Positions 1 to 6,347 of a DNA stretch of 17,785 bases are shown piece by piece; position 1 is the stretch's first letter; each line of letters starts with the position of its first letter. Source of the stretch: Cytophagales bacterium (GTDB lineage: Bacteria > Bacteroidota > Bacteroidia > Cytophagales > Cyclobacteriaceae); NCBI GenBank assembly GCA_003500135.1, contig DNTA01000286.1, positions 3,125-20,909 of the forward strand. The letters are read 5' to 3'. The position numbers and the translations under genes are program-made. The notes under the pieces are model-generated. The model was not told where the DNA came from, did not search any database, and saw only the letters and a program-made list of their open reading frames with translations.

Positions 1-17
1 TATTGCAAAATTCGGGT

Positions 18-1439
18 TTATGGATTTGCAGGAGTGGCATACCGGATAATCACCGGGTTTTTGAGGGTATTTATTTCCACATCCATGCAGTCGGGCGAGA
101 GAAGGCCGGCATTCAAAAGCAGAGGGAAAGCGTCCTTTGTAATCCAACGGCTGTTTTCAGGGGGCTGATGAAAAAAAGGAGGAGCATCAGGAATAGTGTC
201 CTTTCGCCCCATCACCCAGCTCCAATGGTCGATGGTCGGCACCTGCTGGTGAAAAATACGGATAGAAAACCCGAGCGACTTTAACGTTTTTTTAATGCTT
301 TGATGCATTCGACATTGCTTTTCATAAGCGCCTGCCTGACTCACGAAGAGCCCGTTCTTATTTAGTTGACTGAGAAGTTTTTGATAATACATTTTGGTAT
401 ACAATCGCGAAACGGCCGTATCTACCGGATCGGGCAGGTCGGCCAATATCAGGTCATAGGTCGACGTGATATTTTCGGGATTGCCGGCGCTCCCTTCAAG
501 AACATTCACTTTTTCTTCTTGCCAAACCTGTTGATGGATCTCATGCCATATGGGTTCATCGCGGCTGATATTTAAGTAATTACGGTCATAGGGCAGCACG
601 TCAATTTGATGGATTTCAGGTTGTTTGAGCAGCTCCCTTGCAAGCAGGCCATTTTCTCCGCCAAGAATAAGGATGCGTTCGGCCTGTTCAGTAAAAGCAA
701 GGGGCACATGGGCCATTGGTTCGTAGTACAGCGCCGCATCGAAGGCGCTGAAGCTCTTCCGGTTGTCCTGGAAAACGAAAAACCCACCTTTCCAAAAGGT
801 GATATCCAGTGTTTGTTTGCCGGTTTCCCACTGACCCACAAGCTTGTCTTCAAAAAACTTCTGATCGCTAAATAGCCTGAGATCACTGTAGTGCCAGCTT
901 TTGATCGACACGATGGAAAGGAATAGCAACACCGGAAAAACCCATCGCATGCGGTAGTTTATTAAAAGTATATAAAGTATGGCCAGTACCCATAAGGCGT
1001 CGATAATGTAGAGTAAAAATGGCTGGAAGAATAGCAACAGGGCAATACTGATCAGCCAGGGCAGCGGTTGCTGGCGGATAGAAAAATTTGAACAGCCCAA
1101 AAGGGCGCCACTGACCATTTGTATTATGCAAACGACCGGAACAAAATAGCCCGTAAAAGGCCGCCCGTGGTACAAAAAGTAGCTGGCAAAAACGGCCACC
1201 ACCAGTAGCGTACCGGTGACCAGCGTACTGGGAATAGAAGCATAAGATCGGCGCAAAAGCCGGCCAAGGCCCATGCCGGCTGCAAGGCAAATGGCCAGCA
1301 TGATGCCGTGCCACCAAAGGTGATCAAAAAAGTAGTGGCACCATATGGCCAGGGTGGCGGTTTGGAAAGCCGCTACCCATGACCAGCCGGTTGCTTTCCA
1401 TGCATCAGCGCCCTTCGGCCACACCGAAATACTGTTCAA
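18..1439 (-). CDS. Membrane-anchored spermidine synthase-like protein
   Basis: This 473-residue protein has about seven hydrophobic segments in residues 18-182, then a soluble spermidine-synthase (class I methyltransferase fold) domain from about 200 to 410. The cofactor-binding loop is GGENG at 260-264, followed by LLAREL. DLPDP at 334-338, followed by SRLYT, matches the catalytic region of aminopropyltransferases, and YYEPMAH at 238-244 matches the substrate-side motif. The expected chemistry is transfer of an aminopropyl group from decarboxylated S-adenosylmethionine to a polyamine, with the domain tethered to the inner membrane. The Asp usual in GGGDG is Asn263 here, so the substrate or activity may differ. 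The start is TTG at 1437-1439, inside the end of the upstream channel gene (35-base overlap). GTG at 1422-1424 is an alternative, and there is no in-frame ATG until residue 47, beyond the first helix. The family is clear; function and start are uncertain. Confidence 0.82.
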   Translation of the reverse strand: MNSISVWPKGADAWKATGWSWVAAFQTATLAIWCHYFFDHLWWHGIMLAICLAAGMGLGRLLRRSYASIPSTLVTGTLLVVAVFASYFLYHGRPFTGYFVPVVCIIQMVSGALLGCSNFSIRQQPLPWLISIALLLFFQPFLLYIIDALWVLAILYILLINYRMRWVFPVLLFLSIVSIKSWHYSDLRLFSDQKFFEDKLVGQWETGKQTLDITFWKGGFFVFQDNRKSFSAFDAALYYEPMAHVPLAFTEQAERILILGGENGLLARELLKQPEIHQIDVLPYDRNYLNISRDEPIWHEIHQQVWQEEKVNVLEGSAGNPENITSTYDLILADLPDPVDTAVSRLYTKMYYQKLLSQLNKNGLFVSQAGAYEKQCRMHQSIKKTLKSLGFSIRIFHQQVPTIDHWSWVMGRKDTIPDAPPFFHQPPENSRWITKDAFPLLLNAGLLSPDCMDVEINTLKNPVIIRYATPANP

Positions 1440-2454
1440 GGGATTTCTTTACTTTACCGGTACACAAAATGATGAGGTAATCCTCTTCCTGTATTTGCAG
1501 GCCTGATCCGGGGTTGGTCATGGTCTTGTACTGACCGTCAGTTTTACGGCTCAGCGCCACCAGCACGGCGTCCTTTTCTCGCTTCAGGTCAACAAACACG
1601 TCGAGATAAGCCTTTTTGAGAAAGGGGTTTTGCGAGGTGACGCGGTATTCCAGCATATCGAGGTCGTCTTCTGTTCGCGCCGATTGCAACAGGTCGTTGT
1701 TAAGTTCGGCCACATCGGGTTCGAACATGTAGCTGGCCACCAATCGGGAGGCTATTTCATTATGGGCGATCACATAGCGGGCTCCGGCGGCCATAAATGT
1801 GTTCTTCAACCCGGCTTTATCGATCGACACCACAATATCAGGGCCTTTGTAACGGGCATGGAAGTCGATAACATACTGCAATGAAAGCGTATCATCGCCC
1901 AGGCTGATCAATACGGTATTGGCTTTTTCCACATTTACCTTTTGCAGGGCGTCCAGGTTTTGGAAATCGGCAAAAAGCGCAAAAACCCGGTCCTGGTCAA
2001 ATTGGTGGTAAATCAGGTCGATGTCATCTTTGGAGTCCGTTACGATGGCAATTTTTCTCGAGGAATGGTAAATCTCCTCGGCAACCATTTTACTGAAAGC
2101 ATTCCAGCCGATCAGCAGGGTGTGGCCCTCAAACGAAGCGCCCTTATAGCCCAGTTTTTTCTCTTCCATATATTGTTGGTATTTTGAAGAAAGGTTTGAA
2201 ATGAGGTAGCCCAGCACTCCCAGGCTTCCGAATACATAGACATACCCGATAATCTTACCGACCTCAGTGACGGGGTACATATCGCCATAGCCCACGGTGG
2301 TCATGGTGATAACCATATACCACAAGGCACCGCCAAAGCTCTTAATGCTTGCGCCATCGGCATTTTTTTCAGCATAGACCAATCCCAAATTCAAAGCCAC
2401 CAGTACAATGATGGATAAGGTAATAAAGGTAATGCCGGTTTTCTTGTTTTTCAT
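1405..2454 (-). CDS. Two-helix potassium channel with RCK (TrkA-N/TrkA-C) domain
   Basis: This 349-residue ligand-gated K+ channel resembles MthK. TM1 lies at about residues 7-27, the pore helix and selectivity filter TVGYGD at 53-58, and TM2 at about 66-88. A cytoplasmic TrkA-N Rossmann domain spans about 110-235; its nucleotide loop reads LIGWNAFS rather than the classical GxGxxG. A TrkA-C domain spans about 265-332. Four subunits should form an inner-membrane pore gated by the RCK ring. I chose ATG at 2452-2454. An upstream in-frame TTG at 2467-2469 would add only five residues without a better ribosome site. The downstream gene begins inside this one, so translation is probably coupled. 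The window ends before any further operon members can be seen. Confidence 0.9.
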   Translation of the reverse strand: MKNKKTGITFITLSIIVLVALNLGLVYAEKNADGASIKSFGGALWYMVITMTTVGYGDMYPVTEVGKIIGYVYVFGSLGVLGYLISNLSSKYQQYMEEKKLGYKGASFEGHTLLIGWNAFSKMVAEEIYHSSRKIAIVTDSKDDIDLIYHQFDQDRVFALFADFQNLDALQKVNVEKANTVLISLGDDTLSLQYVIDFHARYKGPDIVVSIDKAGLKNTFMAAGARYVIAHNEIASRLVASYMFEPDVAELNNDLLQSARTEDDLDMLEYRVTSQNPFLKKAYLDVFVDLKREKDAVLVALSRKTDGQYKTMTNPGSGLQIQEEDYLIILCTGKVKKSLEQYFGVAEGR

Positions 2455-2561
2455 GGGTTTGGCGATCAATTGAGCCTAAACAAAACATTCATGTTAATGC
2501 TTAGTTCTTAAAACTATAAAATACTGAGAGTAGTGAAAAACGAAATGTTAAATTTTGCCAC

Positions 2562-3125
2562 ATGGCTATGAAATTGCGGTCTTTATTTGCTTTATTCGCC
2601 CTCTTTTCAACAATTTTGCCGGCCGGATGCGGAGGTGAAAATCAACGGCAGATCGATGTAAATGATTTTAGGGTCAACACTACGGATGCCTCTGAGTTAT
2701 TTTTTAAAAATGTGCGGAGTACCTATTATAAAGTGGAAGAAAATGAGGCTGCGGGACTGCGTATTTATAGAAAAAACAGTTGGGAAGGTACCAGTGCAAT
2801 ATTGCCCTTAGCTATTGTTGTGAGCTGGAAGCAGGATAAAGCATTTGTGCTGGTGGAGCCGCAGGAGCCTTTATCAGCCACTGACCCCATTACCATTCAT
2901 TGGAAAAATGAGGCAGAGGGTTCAAAGGGCACCATTCAGGTTACATTGAACAATCATAAGGCCCATTTTAAATTAGCCGTGGCTTTGTACAACAAAATTC
3001 TGGAGGAATGTTCCTTCATGCTGGAACACGGTGGAGGTGAAATGACGATACTCGACACAGAAGAAAAGCGTGAATCTTTTCGGGTGTCGATGTACGATTA
3101 TTTCCGGTTGGTAGAATTTTTTTAA
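2562..3125 (+). CDS. Hypothetical lipoprotein
   Basis: I do not recognise the family of this 187-residue protein. It starts with a short basic stretch, a hydrophobic core (about 8-19) and a lipobox-like LPAGC ending at Cys23, followed by GGEN. This suggests export, lipidation and anchoring in the periplasm or outer membrane. The Pro at the -3 position is not ideal for a lipobox. The mature part is mixed alpha/beta without visible repeats and contains one further Cys at 150. Either ATG at 2562 or the in-frame ATG at 2568 could be the start; both keep the signal peptide. It stops 17 bases before the methionine aminopeptidase gene and is probably co-transcribed with it. Confidence 0.7.
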   Translation: MAMKLRSLFALFALFSTILPAGCGGENQRQIDVNDFRVNTTDASELFFKNVRSTYYKVEENEAAGLRIYRKNSWEGTSAILPLAIVVSWKQDKAFVLVEPQEPLSATDPITIHWKNEAEGSKGTIQVTLNNHKAHFKLAVALYNKILEECSFMLEHGGGEMTILDTEEKRESFRVSMYDYFRLVEFF

Positions 3126-3142
3126 GGGAGATAAATAGAGAA

Positions 3143-3895
3143 ATGAATAATTTTGATTGGAAAGAAGAGGAGCTGAAGCTATTTCGTGAAGCGGGAAGAA
3201 GAGCGGCAACCATTCTTTCTGAAATGATCAATAAATTGCATACAGGTATGTCAGCGCGTGTGCTGGATGAATACGCAGGCGAGCTGATGAAGAAGCTCGA
3301 TGTCCAATCCGGCCCTCGTGAAGATGGATTTCCGGGCAATACCTGTATAAGTATTTATCCGATCGTAGCCCATGGTGTACCTTCCAAGCGCATTATGCGC
3401 TGCGGCGATCTGGTCAATATCGATGTGGCTATCAATTATAAAGGGTATTATGCCGATTTGGCCTATACCCTGCCATTAGGTGAAGCCCGACCTGCTTATG
3501 AGCGCATTTGTCAGGCCGGAAAAAAGGCTTTGAGAAATGGAATCAGTGAATGTCGCGCCGGCAACGATATCGGTTCGATTGGAAAAGCTATGGAAAGCGC
3601 TGCTCGTAGTGATGGGTTTACCATTATTAAAAACCTGTGCAGCCATGGCCTGGGCAAATCACTCCATGCCCCCCCGTACAATATTTTCAATTATGATAGC
3701 GATGAGCAAGAGCCCCTTGAACTCGTTCCTGGCATGATGCTCGCGCTTGAGCCTTATGTGTCAAGCGGCGCCTGCCGGGCAAAGGAAACCGATAACGACT
3801 GGAATCTGACCACGCACAACAACAGTCATGTGGTACAATTTGAACACACCGTACTGGTTACTGAAAACGGCCCTGAGATACTTACACTCCTGTAA
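3143..3895 (+). CDS. map: Type I methionine aminopeptidase
   Basis: This 250-residue enzyme removes the initiator methionine from nascent proteins in the cytoplasm. It has the pita-bread fold of M24 peptidases. All five metal ligands are visible: Asp94 (NIDV), Asp105 (YYADLAY), His168 (SHGLGKS), Glu203 (LALEP) and Glu234 (VQFEH). The substrate-contacting His77 (AHGVP) and His175 (SLHAPP) are also present. Length and motif order match bacterial type I enzymes without an N-terminal extension. It is not in the ribosomal-protein operon where the housekeeping map gene often sits in Bacteroidota, so it may be a second, accessory copy. That is inferred from context only. It sits 17 bases after a lipoprotein gene and ends 5 bases from the end of a convergent gene. 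Confidence 0.93.
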   Translation: MNNFDWKEEELKLFREAGRRAATILSEMINKLHTGMSARVLDEYAGELMKKLDVQSGPREDGFPGNTCISIYPIVAHGVPSKRIMRCGDLVNIDVAINYKGYYADLAYTLPLGEARPAYERICQAGKKALRNGISECRAGNDIGSIGKAMESAARSDGFTIIKNLCSHGLGKSLHAPPYNIFNYDSDEQEPLELVPGMMLALEPYVSSGACRAKETDNDWNLTTHNNSHVVQFEHTVLVTENGPEILTLL

Positions 3896-3900
3896 TTTGC

Positions 3901-4659
3901 TTAGTGTACATAGCTCCCGCTGTTGAAATCGAAAGTGCCCCCCGTTGAATGATCAGCCTGACCACTGGCAAGAAACGAAAACAATGGTGCTATGTCTTCA
4001 GGCAATGGCAGGTTGGGCAGAGCAAGATCTTGGCTGAGATAATCTTCACCGTATTTATCTATAAAATCCTGTGCCATGTCGGTTTTCACAAAGCCGGGAG
4101 CAACAATAAATGCCTTTATATTGTCTTTGCCATAAGCTCTGGCAATACTGCGGGTCAGTGCAACAACACCTGCTTTCGAAGCTGCATAGGCCATGTATTC
4201 TCTGGTATCACCCCTGAAGGCTGCCCTGGAAGCCACATTGATGATGCGGCCCCCACCGGTTTCTTTAAAATGAGCGATGGCTTTTTTGCATAAAAGGGCA
4301 ACTGAGTTGAGATTGACATCCATGGTTTTCAGCCAATGGTCCATCCATTTAAGGTCGTCCGTATCAGGATCAGACTCAATGGCGATGGCTGCATTGTTGA
4401 TGACCACATCCACTGATTTAAACGATTGCAGCGCCTCGTAAAACAACGATTCAGCTTCCATTGGTTCGCACAGGTCCGCCTGAAATAAATGTGCGCGGCT
4501 ACCAAGCTCTTTTTTTACCTGATTGGCGTGATTCGCATTTTTATTGTAATGTATGGCCACCGTAGCGCCATCAGCAACTAACTTTTTTGCAATTGCGGCC
4601 CCAATGCCTCTACTGGCGCCGGTGACCAGGATTTTCATACCTTTTAAACTGTTCGACAT
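3901..4659 (-). CDS. SDR-family oxidoreductase, FabG-like
   Basis: This is a 252-residue classical short-chain dehydrogenase/reductase. The nucleotide-binding TGASRGIG is at 13-20, the structural NNAA at 88-91, Asn116 of the active-site tetrad in DVNLN, and catalytic Ser144, Tyr158 and Lys162 follow (YAASK motif). The C-terminal TGGTFDFNSG resembles the end of 3-oxoacyl-ACP reductases, so an NAD(P)H-dependent ketone/alcohol conversion in the cytoplasm is expected. The real substrate cannot be read from the sequence, and the surrounding genes are not fatty-acid synthesis genes. It is transcribed alone. The upstream region holds two inverted repeats that could be operators. The start ATG is at 4657-4659. 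Confidence 0.9.
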   Translation of the reverse strand: MSNSLKGMKILVTGASRGIGAAIAKKLVADGATVAIHYNKNANHANQVKKELGSRAHLFQADLCEPMEAESLFYEALQSFKSVDVVINNAAIAIESDPDTDDLKWMDHWLKTMDVNLNSVALLCKKAIAHFKETGGGRIINVASRAAFRGDTREYMAYAASKAGVVALTRSIARAYGKDNIKAFIVAPGFVKTDMAQDFIDKYGEDYLSQDLALPNLPLPEDIAPLFSFLASGQADHSTGGTFDFNSGSYVH

Positions 4660-4695
4660 AGAGTGTTTCAGTTAAAATCAATTTAATAAAAAAAT

Positions 4696-4739
4696 GATTA
4701 CCCAAAACAAGTAATCCAGGAAAACTGATCATGACCAGT
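4696..4739. promoter_or_regulatory. Two inverted repeats upstream of the SDR gene
   Basis: GATTAC at 4696-4701 pairs with GTAATC at 4711-4716 (9-base spacer). A 16-base imperfect palindrome, ACTGATCATGACCAGT, follows at 4724-4739 with seven of eight base pairs complementary. Both lie between the divergent SDR and lectin genes, 37-80 bases upstream of the SDR start. They are plausible protein-binding sites, but no regulator is known and AT-rich chance pairing is possible for the first. Confidence 0.3.
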
Positions 4740-4839
4740 GTTACCTATTCGAAATAATTATCAATGATCCTTCGGTTTTTTATTCCGGCATAGCAAACCA
4801 TTTGATTAAAAGGGGGTTATCAATACAAAAGCTAAAGTC

Positions 4840-5577
4840 GTGCGTTCCTTGATTGTATTTGCCATATTGCTCTTACCACTGGTGTCCCGGTCACAGTTTT
4901 ACTTCCTGGGTACGGCACAACCAATGGACAACGGCTGCATAATGCTCACCCCTGATTACCCCTACGCGGAGGGCATCGCATACAGCACTACCCCGCTTGA
5001 TATACGCTTTAATTTTGAAATAGAGTTTGATATCTATTTAGGGAACAAAGAGGAGGGCGCCGATGGTATTACCTTTGTGATCCACAATGACGAAAGAGGA
5101 GTGGAAGCTTTTGGCACTTTTGGGGAATGTTTGGGATACGGAAGATGGAACCCAAACAGTACTTATGGTACTTATATCTCCCCATCGATAGCCATTGAGT
5201 TTGATACCTACTTTAACCCGACACAGAACGATCCGGAAGAAGATCATGTGGCATATCTTGAAAATGGTACGAATTATCATTTCGTAGATAATAAAGCGAA
5301 TACATTTAATTACAACCTTGAGGATGGTGCCCTGCATAATTTCAAATTTAAATGGGGCCCTGGGGAAGGCATGATCCGGGTTTGGCTCGATGGTAAAATG
5401 GTATACGAAATTGAAGGCAGATTGCAGGATACTATTTTTAAAGATGATCCCAATGTTTATTGGGGTTTTACCGCTTCTACCGGAAACAAACATAATTTGC
5501 AGTATTTCTGTCTGAAACGATTGGCAACAGCAGGGGGTTTAAGTAACGATGAGGAAGCAGATGACCAGACGAAATAA
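4840..5577 (+). CDS. Secreted L-type lectin domain protein
   Basis: This 245-residue protein has an N-terminal signal peptide (about 1-18, hydrophobic core LIVFAILLLPLV, probable cleavage after SRS). One legume-lectin-like beta-sandwich follows at about 20-230. Diagnostic motifs are GADGITFVIHND at 73-84, and IAIEFDTYFN at 118-127 followed by DP at 131-132 and DHVAY at 135-139. Glu120, Asp122, Asp131 and His136 fall where the Mn/Ca ligands of L-type lectins lie, so metal-dependent glycan binding is plausible. A WGFTAST motif at 208-214 ends the domain. Bacteroidota usually carry this domain inside large adhesins with a sorting tail; here it stands nearly alone. The start is GTG at 4840, because the in-frame stop at 4807 leaves no ATG. 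The last 29 bases overlap the next gene, suggesting coupled translation. Confidence 0.82.
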   Translation: MRSLIVFAILLLPLVSRSQFYFLGTAQPMDNGCIMLTPDYPYAEGIAYSTTPLDIRFNFEIEFDIYLGNKEEGADGITFVIHNDERGVEAFGTFGECLGYGRWNPNSTYGTYISPSIAIEFDTYFNPTQNDPEEDHVAYLENGTNYHFVDNKANTFNYNLEDGALHNFKFKWGPGEGMIRVWLDGKMVYEIEGRLQDTIFKDDPNVYWGFTASTGNKHNLQYFCLKRLATAGGLSNDEEADDQTK

Positions 5578-6088
5578 GATCATAAGACAAATCTTGCTAT
5601 CCATTAGTTCGGGTATGCTGATCGCATTTATCGTGGCCAGTAGTTTCGTGCTGATTCGACATACCGCAATATATCCGCAGATACACCTAAGCATCAATCA
5701 ATTGTTTTCGGGCAATGATTTGCGTCCATCACCCCATTATTCATTCAAAATGGTGGTAGATATTCAGATGGAGGCACTGATGAACCAAAATAAAGCTAAC
5801 TGGCAAAATTTTGTCAGACATAACGAAGCCGAAGTAAAAATAAAAAATTACCAGGGCGGTGGCAGTGGCGATTTGGTTCCGGTACAAAATTATTCCTCCT
5901 ATGAAATCAAAAAAAGCTTTTACCATGCAGGCTATGTGATGCAAAAGGTAGTGGTGAAGACCAAAACAGGTAGTTTGGTCAATTTATTGTTTGTACTAAA
6001 GCTAAATGAAGGCTCGCCCAATCGCAACTGCTGGCTTACCTACCATGTCTACCAGTTATCCGTAGAACAGGAAGCCACCTACATTTAA
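5549..6088 (+). CDS. Hypothetical single-pass membrane protein
   Basis: This is a 179-residue protein of no family I recognise. A basic N-terminus (MRKQMTRRNK) is followed by one membrane segment at about 13-37 and a soluble domain of about 140 residues. By the positive-inside rule the soluble domain should be periplasmic. It has a glycine-rich loop (GGGSG at 103-107) and a C-terminal half rich in beta-type sequence. The gene starts inside the end of the lectin gene (ATG at 5549; a second ATG at 5561 would still give the membrane anchor). The 29-base overlap suggests that the two products are made together and may act together. That partnership is an inference. Confidence 0.68.
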   Translation: MRKQMTRRNKIIRQILLSISSGMLIAFIVASSFVLIRHTAIYPQIHLSINQLFSGNDLRPSPHYSFKMVVDIQMEALMNQNKANWQNFVRHNEAEVKIKNYQGGGSGDLVPVQNYSSYEIKKSFYHAGYVMQKVVVKTKTGSLVNLLFVLKLNEGSPNRNCWLTYHVYQLSVEQEATYI

Positions 6089-6211
6089 AATTGTATCCTG
6101 AATTAATATAATATTTTTTCACACCATAATTGTTGGTACATATCTGGTAGGCATACCATTTTTACAATTACATAATAAATTGAATCACTGTGCTTTAGAT
6201 GCCAAAAGGTA

Positions 6212-6227
6212 TATTAAAACTTTAATA
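6212..6227. repeat. Short AT-only inverted repeat in a 259-bp intergenic region
   Basis: TATTAAA and TTTAATA are separated by AC, about 120 bases upstream of the PD40/OmpA gene. The whole gap from 6089 to 6347 is very AT-rich and carries no ORF. I see no clear -33/-7 Bacteroidota promoter in it and no strong terminator after 6088. The repeat may be chance. Confidence 0.2.
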
Positions 6228-6347
6228 ATTAAATCGCTCCCAGGGCTGATTTGGCCGTGGTGATAATTGAAAAAATACAATTCAATCGTTTTTCAGTGTA
6301 GAAAATAAATTGTTTCTTTGTAGCACGTAGCATAACATTTTTTGAAT

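Noticed and set aside
3..284. 93-codon plus-strand frame at the left edge
   Set aside because: It lies opposite the end of the spermidine-synthase-like gene and resembles no protein family.
1403..1407. TGATG stop-start overlap at the end of the potassium-channel gene
   Set aside because: The ATG is not in the frame of the spermidine-synthase-like protein and reaches a stop after ten codons, so it is not the coupled start. The in-frame TTG or GTG further up is used instead.
2549..2557. TAAATTTTG just before the lipoprotein gene as a -7 promoter element
   Set aside because: It ends five bases before the ATG, has one base too many between TA and TTTG, and no TTTG-like -33 box is present.
3883..3908. 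TACACT/AGTGTA inverted repeat at the map/SDR junction as a terminator
   Set aside because: Six weak pairs around a 14-base loop lying inside both coding ends; no T-run.
6089..6347. Search for a small RNA or small gene in the AT-rich gap
   Set aside because: No ORF with a start and plausible composition, no stable hairpin with a T-run; only short AT-rich repeats.
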